Shown here: positions 44,776-57,400 of the stretch, in pieces
Layout of the letters: every line of letters starts with the position of its first letter
How positions within the stretch are numbered: the first letter of the stretch is position 1
Source: Stenocarpella maydis
Lineage: Eukaryota; Ascomycota; Sordariomycetes; Diaporthales; Diaporthaceae
Assembly: GCA_002270565.1 (NCBI GenBank)
Contig: NQMI01000002.1
Coordinates: 1,002,899-1,066,898, forward strand
Direction of reading: 5' to 3'
Length of the DNA stretch: 64,000 nucleotides
The notes under the pieces: generated by a model
Database searches by the model: none
What the model was told of the DNA's origin: nothing
What the model saw: the letters and a program-made list of their open reading frames with translations, nothing else
Translations under genes and position numbers: made by a program

Positions 44776-45967
44776 GGCTGCGGGCTGGTGGGGAGCGCGA
44801 CGAGAATAGAGAGGACTGGAACAGAATGCAGACACGAGTAGCGACGGGAGAGGGGGAAAAGGCTGCAAAACTGTTTGCGTGGCCCCGGCTGCTCCAGCTA
44901 GTCAACCAGATACTGACTGCAGGAGATCATGTGGACAAGCTGGAAGTGGTGGTGGATATGTCGGAGGCGTTGTTGTGATATGGTTTGACGACGACAGAGG
45001 TGAGGTGAGGTGGCCTTTCTAGAAACAGCCGGCAACGGATGACGAGGCAAAAATTGCAGCTGAGCTCCAAGGCCTGCGGAGGGGCGGCTAAGGGAGCTCT
45101 GGGGGGGGGGACATTGAAGCTGGAGCTAGGCAGCAAAGAGCCCCACAGTGCATAGACTGTGTGTCTCCAACCCGTTGCAGCAGTAGAACCAGCGAAAATT
45201 GCGCCGAGCAAGACAGTGCGACGAGGGAGCTTTTTTCGGAAGGGCTGAAAGGGAAAAAAAAAACCAAAAAAAACCACCTACCTGCCTTGACTCACCTGGC
45301 AGATGCAAGTACAAAGCTTGTCTGCAGGAAAGGCGACACGAGAGGGAGTCGAAACACCAGGCCTTCTTTCGTCTGCCCTCTTCCATCTGCCCTCAGGCCC
45401 GTGTTCACGTCCATGTGCTGTCCTCGATCATCTCAGGAAGCACAGGAAACATGCTGGGAAATGGTCTGTCCAGGTGTAGGCACACACGAGGTAGCACAGC
45501 AACGTGTTAGCTCATTTCTGCCCCAACCGACCGATTGGGGAAATGAGTGCGGAAGAATGAGTAGTGCAGAATGAAGCAAGCAAGCAAGCAAGCAAGCAAC
45601 AAAGAAATAAAAAGCTTGTTTGGTTGAAGAGAACGAGGAGAAAATGCTGCAGACGCCAGTTCAGATATGCAAGATATAAAATTTTCCGAGGCTGCACGGG
45701 CCAATCGACGGAGCCAGTTGACATGGGGAGCTCCCCAAAAGCGCAATGCGACTGCGGAGCCGTTGTTGCTCATACCAGTGACTACGCAGTACTGGCGAGG
45801 ACTCATAGCCGCCCCAGACCCGGCACATTTAAAGACTACACTACCTGACTACTACGTGGTCCTCTCCGATCAGCAGCAGAACAGGAGAGCCTGAGCGATT
45901 GGATCAACTGCTTCGTCTATACACCCACGCAGGCTTTTGTACTGCAAGGGAAGGGCGGACAGTCCAG
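44776..45967. other. Divergent promoter region of Derlin and ArgJ genes
   Basis: 1.2 kb between two outward-facing starts. It contains a (CAAG)n repeat at 45575-45598, an A-run near 45248-45271 and no convincing ORF. Confidence 0.5.
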
Positions 45968-46031
45968 GTGAGTGACCTCTACCTCTCACGCCGTCCACGA
46001 GAGCCAGCATGCCACGACTAACACGGCCCAG
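45968..46031 (+). other. 5' UTR intron of the ArgJ gene
   Basis: GTGAGT donor at 45968, GACTAACAC branch site, and CCCAG acceptor at 46031, 8 bp before the ATG. The preceding exon has no ATG in the joined frame and is closed by TGA at 45892-45894, so translation should start at 46040. This supports the chosen start. Confidence 0.7.
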
Positions 46032-46039
46032 CAGTCCTC

Positions 46040-47567
46040 ATGGAGCGCCCAGCCTGGATCGCCAGGCAGCTGGCCTCCAAGATGCAGTCACGGGCCTACG
46101 CAACACACGGGCTCGAGATCCCCGCAAGGAGGCTCAAGTATGTGCCCAAGACGGGCACGTTTCCGCTCGGCTTCCGTGTCGCCGCCGTCAACGTCGGCGT
46201 CAAGCCGGCCAACACCACCAAGCCCGACCTGGCCCTGATCACCTCGGACACGCCCTGCGCCGCCGCTGCCGTCTTCACCAGGAACAAGTTCCAGGCCGCC
46301 CCCGTCACCTTCAGCCGCGACCTGCTCGCCCGCACCGGCAACCGCGTCCGCAGCGTCGTCATCAACTCGGGCTGCGCAAACGCCGTCACCGGCAAGGGCG
46401 GCCTCGAGGATGCCGCTGCCATGTCCCGCCACGCCGACCACGTCACCGGCGCCCCTGACTCGACAATTGTCATGAGCACCGGCGTCATTGGCCAGAGGTA
46501 TGTGCGCCGCCCCGGCCGGACATGCGCCCGCCCAGGTATTCGCTGACCCGCGCCAGGCTCCCCATGGACAGGATCACGGGCGGCATCCCCAGGTCCCACG
46601 CCGCCCTGGGCTCCACCTTTGACCACTGGCTGGCCACCGCCATCGCCATCTGCACCACCGACACCTTCCCCAAGCTCATCTCGCGCGAGTTCACCCTGCC
46701 CTCCGACCCCACCAGGACCTACCGCATCGCCGGCATGACCAAGGGCGCCGGCATGATCCACCCCAACATGGCCACCCTGCTGGGCGTCATCGCCACCGAC
46801 GCCCCCGTCTCGCCCGCCCTGGCCACGCCGCTCCTCCGCTCCGCCGTCGACTCCTCCTTCAACTCCATCACCATCGACGGCGACACCTCCACCAATGACA
46901 CCGTCGCCCTGCTGGCCAACGGCGCCGCCGGCGGCCGCGAGGTCTCCGACGTCAGCGGCGCCGACTACGCCGCCCTCGCTGGCGCGGTCCGCGACCTCGC
47001 CACCGACCTCGCCCAGCTCGTCGTCCGCGACGGCGAGGGCGCCACCAAGTTCGTCACCGTCCAGGTCGCCGAGGCCCGCTCCGAGGCCGCCGCACGCAAG
47101 GTCGCCAGCACCATCGCCCGCTCGCCCCTCGTCAAGACGGCCCTCTACGGCCGCGACGCGAACTGGGGCCGCATCCTCTGCGCCACCGGGTACTCGCTGC
47201 TGTCCGAGCCCGGCTCCGCCGCCGCTGCCGCCGATGCTGCCGCCGACGCTGCCGTCGTCCCCGAGAGGACAAATGTCTCCTTCATTCCCACCGACGGCTC
47301 CGCCGAGCTCAGGCTGCTGGTCAACGGCGAGCCCGAGGCTGTTGATGAGGCCCGCGCCTCGGAGATCCTCCAGGCTGAGGACCTGCATATTCTTGTCAGG
47401 CTGGGCACTGGGAAGGAGGAGGCCAAGTACTGGACTTGCGACTACAGCCATGAGTATATGTGAGTTCCTTTTCATCTTCCTCTTCATTTTGCATGAGGCA
47501 CGTGACATTTGTTCAATTGCTGATCGTTACATTCTGTAGCACGATTAACGGCGATTACCGTACATAG
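46040..47567 (+). CDS. ARG7: Arginine biosynthesis bifunctional protein ArgJ (glutamate/ornithine acetyltransferase), mitochondrial
   Basis: Three exons (46040-46497, 46557-47459, 47540-47567), 462 residues; the last exon encodes only the TINGDYRT end typical of the family. It moves the acetyl group from N-acetylornithine to glutamate and can also make N-acetylglutamate from acetyl-CoA, closing the cyclic route of arginine synthesis. The N-terminus is a mitochondrial presequence ([20 protein letters not shown]). Core motifs: [33 protein letters not shown] and [15 protein letters not shown]. The precursor cleaves itself between Ala225 and Thr226 in that last motif, making Thr226 the N-terminal nucleophile of the beta chain. 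Also present are DGDTSTNDT and [10 protein letters not shown]. All expected residues are there. Third-position C bias is very strong. Confidence 0.96.
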
Positions 47568-48164
47568 AGATTCCGCTTATTTTCCCAGGTCCAGATGAGA
47601 GCAATGTGTTACTTTGAGATGAAAAGCTAAGAGATCCTTGCTTTGTAACAGATACTTCTAATATTAGAATTGTTAAAAACAGCCGCCCCGAACATGAAGT
47701 CTGAAGTCCGATGATGGATAGAAGGGTAGCTGCGGCAGCTCCTCCCCCTCGCCTCTATCACCACCCAAGCCCAAATGGTAGGGACACCCAAGAGCGCCGA
47801 CAACGCACCTGCTGGATCCACGGCACTCAAGCCCGGCCCACCCTATCTGCTCAGCGATCCGCTTCATCGAGGAGTCAGTCAAAAGCGGGCCAGGTGGGAC
47901 CGCAAACCAGACCCGGAAAAAAAAAAACCCCAGAACGTACAACACCAGGGATTCGCTGATCGTCACCGACTCAGCTACTGATCTGGCCCTCACTGGCTTA
48001 ACTATGGGAGAGCGGACGGGATCCCGTGTATTCCAATGGGTATGGTCGTACGTAAAAGCCACAACAAGATTGGTGATTATAAGTAACCATCCGGTCAGGT
48101 TATCCAAGGGCCGGCCGGATCTATTGTTTCCGTATTGTTATTTTCTATTAAACGCTGGGTCTTT

Positions 48165-48202
48165 GAGCGTTTACGACTGTATGGAGGGACCACCGCAGCT
48201 CC
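48165..48202 (+). repeat. Dispersed repeat, inverted partner at 59408-59446
   Basis: GAGCGTTTACGACTGT, then GGGACC-CCGCAGCTCC with small differences, matches the reverse complement of 59408-59446 at about 35 of 39 positions. Both copies translate in one frame as SVYDC--GPPQL, so they may be fragments of one former gene or element. Confidence 0.7.
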
Positions 48203-48356
48203 GGTTTTTTTCGTTTTTTTTTAAAACGTAAAAAAAAGGGGGGGGGGGTTGTGACCGGATTAAAAACGAAACCACTTAGAGTGGAAGGCCATAAACACAA
48301 CACCATCTAATGCCACATCCTGCAAAACTGTGAGAGGAAACAATAGCCTGGCAATA

Positions 48357-49322
48357 TCAATTCTCTGTATTCCAAGTTGGTGTATGGTTAGAACATAGGT
48401 GTAGAACGGGATCTGAAGTACGCTCGTGTTTATTGTCACATGGAGTCCTAATTCCTGGCTGTAGCCTTCCCAGTAACTGCCGCGAAAACAGCCCGGTATC
48501 TGTTAAGTAAACGCCACTATGAAACCATATAGCTGAGTCTGAAGGCCTGAGCTCACTGGTCAGGAAGCTCCATAGCAGGCAGCATTCAGCATTAGTCGAG
48601 TTGATGTAGAAAGTCCGACTGCACTCTATAACCGACAAAGCATAGTTTCCGCCTAGAGGATAAAGCAGCGACGTATATTGTTCTGATAGAAGCCTGAGCT
48701 TCAACTCGGCCCGGTGGTTTGCGTTTGGAACAACGGAGCTGTATGTTGGAAACTCCGACCTGTTCATTCCATAAGGGCTGAGATTTCTTCGATCAATGGT
48801 CTCAATCGCTCTAGCCGTGTAAGTAAATGCGCCCAGGTCGCCATCAGATTCGGAATCCCCCTCGCCGCCGTGGTCCCGTCGGCCTTCCGGTCTGGGGTGA
48901 TGTCAAGAACCTCGTCGAAAAGTGGAATAGAGTCTGGCTTTAGAATTTGTCAAAGCTGATCAGTGAAGCCCATTGAGGGCGTTGTCTCCGGTGTCGGCTT
49001 CATCGAACGGGCTGAGGCTCCTCGAATCGTTAAGAAATGCGGGCAAGGCTCCGGGTGCGTCATCCTGATCGGGTTGAAGTTCTGGGAAAGCTTCAAAAAG
49101 CTTTACCGCATCTGGCATAGTTCTAATTGGGCTCCTGGCGTGGCAGTTTTCCAAAGAAACTGTTGAGCGTCCAAGAACTAGCATATTTGTCAAGCCTATA
49201 GTAATGAGGTATAGCATGACTCCAGACCGCTTCCTTCTTGCGCGTTGTACGGTCAACCATTGCTCTCCTTGACAGAACTTTTTGAGAAGGGCTTCGCTCG
49301 AAATCCTTCTTCGAACGTCCAA
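48357..49322 (-). pseudogene. Uncharacterised ORF pair, possibly a decayed gene
   Basis: Two minus-strand ORFs (49322-48960, 120 codons; 48767-48357, 136 codons, open upstream to about 48900) read like natural protein: a hydrophobic helix near SGVMLYLITIGLTNMLVL, an acidic stretch DAVKLFEAFPELQPDQDD, and in the second AELKLRLLSEQYTSLLYPLGG and ECCLLWSFLTSELRPSDSAIW. They do not join by a visible GT..AG intron and several stops lie between. I recognise no family. It could be a broken gene or chance ORFs. Confidence 0.25.
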
Positions 49323-51449
49323 TTATGGCTAAGATAGCATTATCCTAACGTTTCCGCGCTTTCCTCATATTTTTCTCTTGGATCTTCTTCGTCTACGGCC
49401 GTCTTTCTAGGAAATTGGCTCGACCAAGGCGTCAGAGAGAATGAGGGCTAGCCTTATCGTCATTTCACGGTATTTTAAGTCAGAATGGTAGCCGAGTCCC
49501 TTTCCGTACTTCGATGGAAATTCGGATGAATGAGGAGTTGCATACACAGGTACTTCTCAGAAATGAAGTCCACAACGTTGAGCGTCGTGTCCAGTCCCCT
49601 GCAGATTGGTATTTTCCAGTTACCCGGGAAACCGGTTTGGCAACCAGATGACCGGTTTATGACAGATCTCTCCTCTTTCAGGGCAGGCGACCCAGGCAGC
49701 TTTAAAACGGGAGAATAACGTGATATGTTACTTCAGAGCATTTGAGGACATAGGGCCGAGATATTGGATCATCTGCAAGCGCACTTGTTCAATAATGCGC
49801 CCACAAGGTGCAGTCCAGATGCTCTATTTATATTGGCACATAGCAGCGGTCAACGTGCGTCTATCACCTGGGTATAGGGTAGCTGCTTGCCCCATTAACT
49901 TCAAAATATTCATTGTCCACCTACCTTTTATATCCGCCCTTGCAAACAGCACGCTGCCGCCATGCCTCAGAACGAGTATATGCAAAGATAGAAACGTCTT
50001 CATGGCAAACTGCAAATGAGGCCAATCAGCTTCCCTCTACCATACATCGTCTAGCATCTGACCCGCATTCTTCATAGCTATAGCCTCGTTCACCATCAGC
50101 GTGCTTGGAAACATGCTGCCTGTGAAGGTCAAGATGCCTCCAAGGGGGCCCAGAACCTACCTAGGTACACAGCCTATGCGCAAACATGTACAAAAGCAGA
50201 GCATTGTAAAGCGGGAATTCAGTTTGGCAGATGAAAGCCCATGATGAGCATAACATTTAATCTACTACCTCAGATTATAACCCAGCCAGCCCAGTCCCTG
50301 CCTACCTGCTTAACAACAAAAAGGCCACCTCAGCGAAAACTCTGAGCTGAGTTATCAAGACCAAAACGCGCGGAAAGGGCCGCACGTTTCGGAGTACCTT
50401 TGTTGAAAGTCTATATGATTTCTGAGGAAGAGATGTTCAAAATTGTGAGGGCGTGAAAGGAGCACTTGAGAACAGAAGGAAGGAATTGCATAGTCCAAAA
50501 GCCCACCTCATTGGCGGGGATTTCACAAGCAACTTGAAGTTCCCCGGTTCTCCGTCTCTGGTCCTCTCCGCATTAACGAGTATGGATCATTGTTGTGGCT
50601 TTGGACTGATTCATGGTTGGCATATAGGAAGACCGCTGAGCATTCATACGTCCTATGCGACTCCGCCATAAGATGGCCAACCTCACACACACAACACTCG
50701 GAGTTATGATTCGAGCACACATTATCAGCGTTAGGAAGAACCCGCATACTCCTCTGTACACTCAACTGCGTGTACTGACAAAGGGCACAGTCGTGGACGT
50801 CAACATGAGCGAGTCGGGTATGACAAGCATCTCGGGCAAGGTCATTTGGGGCCGCTGGGCCCAGATCGCGAACAACCCCAAGAACCACGACGGCGTGAAC
50901 GCTCTTCCGTTCTGTTCGCTAACTCAGGAGGCTCCTTGACTGTAGGCGGGGCGCGCGCGCATGACGCGCAAGTCTGGACCCTGTATTCAGACATCATTTG
51001 CAACAACTGGCCACCACCCTGGCCAGAAGCAACATACCTCGGGCTACTCCTCGATCTCCGATACAAAAGCTTCGGTGTGTCCTCGGCAGACTGGGATACC
51101 AGCCTTGTTGCACCCCGGGAAGGGGTGGCCACCAAACTGAATATTCACTCCATCTACCACGCCATTACGAGTCAGTTGACGAGGCCACAGTCTGGGGCCG
51201 CTTCGATACTGGTGTATTTCCAGATGTGTTCTCCAGTCGTACGGATCAAGTGGCTTGGAACGTGGACGATTTGGCAGTTAATGTAACGCGGGTGGTCTCA
51301 GCCAGGGGCCTGCCTGTCACCCCGCATTGGGGGGCGTCACACCCCACAAAAGACACTAAAGAATGGCCCCAACAGGCCTACAGGGGTTATCTTTTAGAGG
51401 GCATAGCGCTAAATTACGGGGGTAATCTAGGACTTCAATAAAGCCCCTC

Positions 51450-51720
51450 TTCAAGAGATAAAAGAAAATAATAAATATATATACGTATTATTTAATATCT
51501 TATGAATTATATAGTTTATTAAAAAAGTTTTAATATTATATAATTTATTAAAAAGTATTAATATTATATAGAATATTAAAAAATAAGTCTTTTTTATTTC
51601 TTAAACTTTAATTTTATTAATAATTACTTAAATATTATAGTATATAATTTATATTCTATAAATATAAATATTTTTGACTTTTGAATTAGATATAAAAGTA
51701 TTTGTAGGGTAGATGCTTAT
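51450..51720. repeat. AT-rich tract
   Basis: Nearly pure A/T with repeated TATTAAAAAA and TAATATTATA words and few G/C, similar in look to the RIP block at 5-11 kb. It bounds the left side of the P450/GH65/PKS gene group. Confidence 0.7.
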
Positions 51721-52014
51721 ATTAAGCTTCTTAAAAAGCAAGCTAACATAATCAAAGCTGGTTAAATGTAGCCCCCCTCTGGATGTGGATACCCGACTCG
51801 TGCAGCCCCCCATCCTGTTACTATCCCGCAGAGGCCTTGTTACAACTACTACGTAATAACAGGAAGAGGGCATTTGACATGGATGTGCAGCTACCGTCGG
51901 CATAATTCACCAGGTAGGGAGATATGAAAATCACTTCCATCTTCTATTCTCGTGTCTGTCAACTATCTGCGTTCCCTGGCACATATCAAAGAATCAAGTC
52001 GAACTCACGCCACG

Positions 52015-53658
52015 ATGCAAGGCGTAGAATGGCTAGATGCCGTGCCGCCGCAGGTACTCATGCTGGCGGTCGTCTTGACCATATACCTGGTCTACAATTA
52101 TTTGATATTTCCAACTCCTCGTTCAATTGCCAAACTACAGTTTCTGAACAGTTCGCCCGGAGAATGGTTCCCCTATCTTCGGGCACTCTACCGGAACACC
52201 TTGGATTTGAAGAAGACGCTTCACCTGCACCACACACAGCACAAAGATGAGACCGTTCGGGTGCCCATCTTCGGTCCAGGCCAAGACAAGTTAATCCTGC
52301 TGCCGGCATCCCAAAGGAAATGGCTTGTGGATCAGCCTGATTCTGTCGTGAGCATGCACGAGCAGACCACCACGCATTTCCAGTGGAATTACGGTACCGT
52401 CTATCCCACGCGAGACCACAACGGCGTGCCCATCCACATAATCCAAACAAAACTCACACGAGAGATCGGCAATCTGATCCCAGACCTCTCGGACGAGCTG
52501 GAGCTTGCACTGGCGAAAAACTGGGGGGGGCACGAAGCCGCCTCCGGCAGCAATGAGTGGAAGGAGGTGTGCGTTTACAAGTCATTGAGGCCCATCATTG
52601 GTCAGGCAATCAATCGCATCTTCATGGGAGAATCGCACTGCCGCAACAAAGAGGTGCTCGACACCGGTGTTGGATATGCCCTTTCCATACCATTTGCGGC
52701 GAATATGCTATGGCTGATTCCGGATCCGCTGCGCCGTGTGCTGGCACCTTTGGTGACCCTCCCATGCCGCTGGTATGAGAGAAAATGGTTCAAGCTCACC
52801 CTCGACAAGGTCCGCAAGAGGTTGGCAGCCAGAGGCCACCTGCAGTATGCCAAGACAGACGCTGGGGAGTACAAGGGCGAAGCAGACAGAAATGACTTCT
52901 TGAACTGGCTCATCGCCTACGGAGAATCCCAGGGCGACCCGTACCTACTGGACCCAGAAGTCCTTTCAGCGCGCATCTTGCTCCTCAACGCCTTCGCACT
53001 GCACACCAATGTCTTCGCCATCGTGCACATGGTCCTCGACGTTGTCGGTTCCGGCGTCGAGCAGGGTTCGAAAACCGTTGCAGAACTTCGTCAGGAAATC
53101 AGCGAGGTTCGCGCCCGCCACAGCGACCAAGAGGGATGGGACAAGCGATCACTGGCCCAGCTTGAAAAGCTGGATAGCACCTTCAGGGAAAGTCAGCGCA
53201 TAAACACAATATTGAGCCTGGGGCCCTTGCGCATCGTGGGAAAGAACGGTGTCACGACGCCTTCCGGCGTCCATGTGCCACGCGGCTATCAAGTGGGCAT
53301 TCCGGCGTACTCAATCCATTATGATGAAGACATCTACGGGGCTGACGCAGGGTCTTTCAAACCGTTTCGTTTCTACAACAGGAGGAAGCACGCACAGGTG
53401 GCTGGCGATAACTTGAAGGGAGCGCGGCAGGCATGGGCAACCACGTCTGCCGACTACTTGTCTTTTGGGGCTGGCTTGAATAGTTGTCCTGGGCGATTCT
53501 TCGCTGCTGGAATGTTGAAGGTACTGATGGCGAATATCCTGGAGAAGTATGACTTTGAGTTTCAGGAGAAGAGACCAGACAATGTGTGGTTTGGAACCAA
53601 CCACGTTCCGCCGATGGACGCAAAGATTAGAATCAGGAGGAGACAACAAGAGGTGTAA
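52015..53658 (+). CDS. Cytochrome P450 monooxygenase
   Basis: Intronless, 547 residues. I start at 52015 (CACGATGCAAG, MQGVEWLDAV), directly before the membrane anchor VLMLAVVLTIYLVYNYLIF; the frame also has an ATG at 51952. Family marks: the heme-binding loop FGAGLNSCPGRFF with Cys491 as axial ligand (FxxGxxxCxG fits), the ExxR pair in TFRESQR of the K helix, and a PERF-like FKPFRFYNRR. The I-helix segment (LLLNAFALHTNVFAIVHMVLD) has HTN in place of the usual A/G-G-x-D/E-T-T/S; only Thr is kept, a pattern known in some fungal P450s. It would be an ER-membrane oxidase. Its location beside a PKS suggests a tailoring role, but substrate and CYP family cannot be given. Confidence 0.94.
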   Translation: MQGVEWLDAVPPQVLMLAVVLTIYLVYNYLIFPTPRSIAKLQFLNSSPGEWFPYLRALYRNTLDLKKTLHLHHTQHKDETVRVPIFGPGQDKLILLPASQRKWLVDQPDSVVSMHEQTTTHFQWNYGTVYPTRDHNGVPIHIIQTKLTREIGNLIPDLSDELELALAKNWGGHEAASGSNEWKEVCVYKSLRPIIGQAINRIFMGESHCRNKEVLDTGVGYALSIPFAANMLWLIPDPLRRVLAPLVTLPCRWYERKWFKLTLDKVRKRLAARGHLQYAKTDAGEYKGEADRNDFLNWLIAYGESQGDPYLLDPEVLSARILLLNAFALHTNVFAIVHMVLDVVGSGVEQGSKTVAELRQEISEVRARHSDQEGWDKRSLAQLEKLDSTFRESQRINTILSLGPLRIVGKNGVTTPSGVHVPRGYQVGIPAYSIHYDEDIYGADAGSFKPFRFYNRRKHAQVAGDNLKGARQAWATTSADYLSFGAGLNSCPGRFFAAGMLKVLMANILEKYDFEFQEKRPDNVWFGTNHVPPMDAKIRIRRRQQEV

Positions 53659-54475
53659 GAGCGTGCTACTAGGACATGTAGTGCGGCTTTCGTCGAGGGA
53701 TACCATATCAAGACGATGTGGGTAGCCGCACAAATTCTCACGCGTCTACAAATTCGGAGCGCATCCAGGATTTCTCAACTTCAAGCTTGAATTGGTTATC
53801 GCAGCGACTGTCTCAAGATTGCAGTTTTTGTATACACGGGCTATCTCAAAGAAACAATCAAGTTGTGGACTACTGCAGTTTTCTCTCAACTCCGAAGCTC
53901 TGTCAAATTTAAGATACGTGAAAGTATCTTTCGCGCAGTCCCGCAAACTCCGCGTTCCCGCCCTGAAGTCAACTGAGAAGATTTACATCAGTCCCTAAGG
54001 ATTTCGCTGGACTTCCTACGTTCACCTCGTTCAAATTGAAGCCAGCCTGGGCCACAGGCGCGTTATCCGCCACTGCAACTGTTGAGTCATGGTACCCGCT
54101 TGTCAGACTAATAAAAATTACCAGTGTGCTCTGCTCGAGCACCACGCCCACAGTAACCACAATACGATTGTTTCACGCTTATTACGGAGATGTTCAACCC
54201 CATTCATGGAAACTGGGAACCCCCCTTGCCTAGCTCAATGTTCCCGAGAGACCGCCTTGGTGGAATTCCACTCATGGAGCCCTCACGAGTCACGACCCAG
54301 TCGGTCCGAATCTTCTGGTCGCGTGCCAGAGGTTGTGGGGTTGTCGTAAGCCACCACACCAGCTTCTGATCTTCAAAGTACACTGGCGCCGACTTTGACA
54401 AAGGTGGTCCGGTCTACCCGACATTGGGCTGTAAGTTGTCGCTCTGGACTCAGTGTTAGATTCTCCAGACATCCA
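53659..54475. other. Intergenic between P450 and GH65
   Basis: 0.8 kb holding the P450 3' end and the GH65 promoter. No ORF with support. Nothing clear beyond that. Confidence 0.4.
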
Positions 54476-57400
54476 ATGCCCTCCATGAACCTGCCAGCGC
54501 TTGTCTTGGCCAGTGCATGCTCCTTGAGCATAGCAAGAGGAGCACCAAGCCCCACTTCGAGCTCGACATTCGATATCAGGGCAGACTGGGTGTCATGGGA
54601 CGATAGTACATGGACTTTAAAGTCCACCAAGCCGCTGCCAGGGATATTCACTTCGTGGCTACCGCAGTCAAACGGGTATGACTCCTCGATATGATGGCCA
54701 CCGAGGACGCCGTCCCCCTATTGTACTGTACGCATGAGCTGATAACGCACTTTCTGTATTGTGAGCAGCTATTTTGGCCTTGCGCAAGGTTCTTTGGGGC
54801 CGTTCTATGAGCGAAGCCGTCGAAATGACTCTGAGGGATGGCCGTCTTACAGCAATCCTCGAAGAACGTTCGCCACGGTCACGGGATTCTGGGGTAGTAA
54901 GCCCAGCACGCTTGAGCCCGGGGAACTGGGCGAGAGTTTCATTTCCGGAGTGCCCCACTTTACCGATTTACTCATCGAGGCGTGTGGCAGTGTCCTGAAT
55001 GGGGATATAGACGTATCCGAGATAACCGAATTCGAGTCTACGCTGTCTTTGTAAGCAAGCATGTCCGCACCAGCTTTCTCACAAGGCAGAATATGGTGCT
55101 GACTCGGGATATGCTACAAGCAAGACAGGAATACTCACGTGGTCATATGTCTGGAGCCCTCCAAATTGTGCAGAGGGCCGGAAGTTAGTGGTATCTTACG
55201 AGTCTTTTGCGTCGCTGGCCGAAAGGCGTCTGGCAGCTGTGAAACTGGTCGTCTCGAGCGAGCAGGGCCTTGACGACGTCCGCATTATTGATGTACTGGA
55301 TAACCAGTCCGCTTTGCGCGCGACAACCGTCAAGACATTGGAAAACCAGGCCAGCGGTCAGATCATTTCTGCTGTTTCACCAGATGGTGTTGACCATGTC
55401 ATGGCGTATGTGCTTTCATCGACTCTTGGAGACGAGTTATTGCCGCTTGAAGACAATGACGAGTACACCAGCTACTTTGCTTCTGCCTTCAACAGACTAC
55501 CAAATTTCGGATCAGCCAATTCATCCAATACTGATCCAGAGTTTGCCTCCGCCACCCAGCGGTATCGGTTGCAATCCGGTTTACAGTCCGCAACGGTCTA
55601 CAAGTACGCAGGTATTGCTTCATCAGAGCATTATGGGTCGGACACGGAGACAGTGGTCTCGGATGTTGTGGCATATGCTATCAACCACGGATATAGTGTT
55701 CTACGCGAAGAGCAGAGCGTTGAAGTCGGCAGACTCATGGGTACAGACTTCGTGGCTGATTTCAGGGATCCGGCGACAGGATCGCTCCCAACAGGCGACG
55801 ACGTAGTAAAAGATTTGCAGATCACAGCCATCTCCTCCGCTTACTATCTTTACACGAGCCTCATCCCATACAGCCCAACGCGTGATGAGGACTCGAGCAC
55901 TTGCATTGCGTGCAACTCCCTCGCTGTGGGCGGCCTGGTCTCCCAAACGTACGGAGGCAAGATTTTCTGGGACGCCGATCTCTTCGTGGCTCCCGCCATC
56001 CAGGGAGTGCACCCCAGGTTGGCGAGACAGTTCTCGCTGTATCGTATCAACAGGGCAGAGCAGTCTCGGAAGAACACCCACAGGCACGAGCTACAAGCGG
56101 GAAGCATGCTTTATGCGTGGACAAGCGGTCGTTATGGACAATGCTACAACATGTCTGCACCCTGCATCATGTACCAGTATCACCTCAACGCGGATATTGC
56201 GCTGAGCATGGTCATGGGCCGGAACACAAGCGGCGACAAGAATTGGTTTGACCAGCACGGGGCGGTGGATGTGATCGACGGCGTGGCTTTGGGCCTGAGC
56301 GACGCGCGTGTTCTAACACGGCGAGATGACACTGGTCGCTGGGGCATCGACGTGATGGCCGACGCTGATGAATACTACATGTGGGTCGCGGATGGTTCAT
56401 TTACTGGGACCGCAGTCAGCACTCTTCTGCAGCTCGCCTCGGAGGCTCGTCGTGATCGAGGCATCCAACTTGAGCCAGACTGGCCTGACCAAATCGAGCA
56501 CATGTCCATACCCACTTCGGTAGACGATGTCGTGCTTGAATTCCAGGGCATGACCAACGATGTCTTCCCTAAGCAGGCAGACGTTATCCTAGCCCACTAT
56601 CCATACGACTATAAGCGGAATTTCTCGCTCGACAAGTACCGAGTTGCAATGGACTACTATACGGTCCGTACGGATCCGCACGGCCCAGCCATGACATGGA
56701 GCGTGTATGCCATCGCAGCCAACTCCCTAGCCACCTCCGGGTGTGCATTCTGGACATACCTTGTCAAATCATTCCAGCCTTATATCCGCGGCCCATGGTA
56801 CCAGTATTCTGAACAGCAGGACGACGAGCCCGGCGTCCTGGACCCGCTGACGGGGAATGCTATCAACCCCGCGTTTCCATTCCTCACCGGCCACGGCGGC
56901 CTCCTGCAGATATTCACGGCGGGCTTCCTCGGCCTGCGCGTCACGCACCGGAATCTGCTCATCAACCCCTCGCTCCCCCCGCAGCTGCACGACTTCAGGC
57001 CGCCCATCCAGTTCTACAATGGCGCCGTCGTCAGCTTCCGCATGAACCGCACGCACACCTGGGTCACGCGGCGGGATGCGTCTCACTTCGACAGCCTGGT
57101 GCCAGACCAGTACGGCAGTGGGGATATGCCCGTTACCATCGGTCGAGACGTGGACGACCCCGACGCGCGGACGGTATTCTTGCGCGTTAATGACACTGCG
57201 GTGGTGGAGAATAGGTTGTACGATATGGAGGTCACTGTGCCGGGCAACATCTTGCAGTGCCACAACGCGAGCTCGAGCCATGGCCAGCTGGCGTTTGCAG
57301 CCACTGATGGATATGGAGGTACCTTCTGGCAGCCCGGTGCAGGCGATGTTACAGCCGCTCTTGTAGTGGACGTTGGGTCTTCGCAGGCGCCGCGGATGCT

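Larger units (their letters stand above)
47568..52014. other. Gene-poor region with ORF fragments and AT tract
   Basis: 4.4 kb without a gene I can support. It holds a 39-nt sequence repeated in inverted orientation near 59.4 kb, an uncharacterised minus-strand ORF pair at 48357-49322, plus-strand fragments around 50.6-51.35 kb that read like pieces of a secreted protein in changing frames, and an AT-rich stretch from 51450 to 51720. The composition is lower in GC than the housekeeping part. Confidence 0.5.

Noticed and set aside
46096..47508. 470-codon minus-strand ORF opposite the ArgJ gene
   Set aside because: Gly/Asp/Val-rich antisense shadow caused by strong third-position C; the plus strand carries every ArgJ motif.
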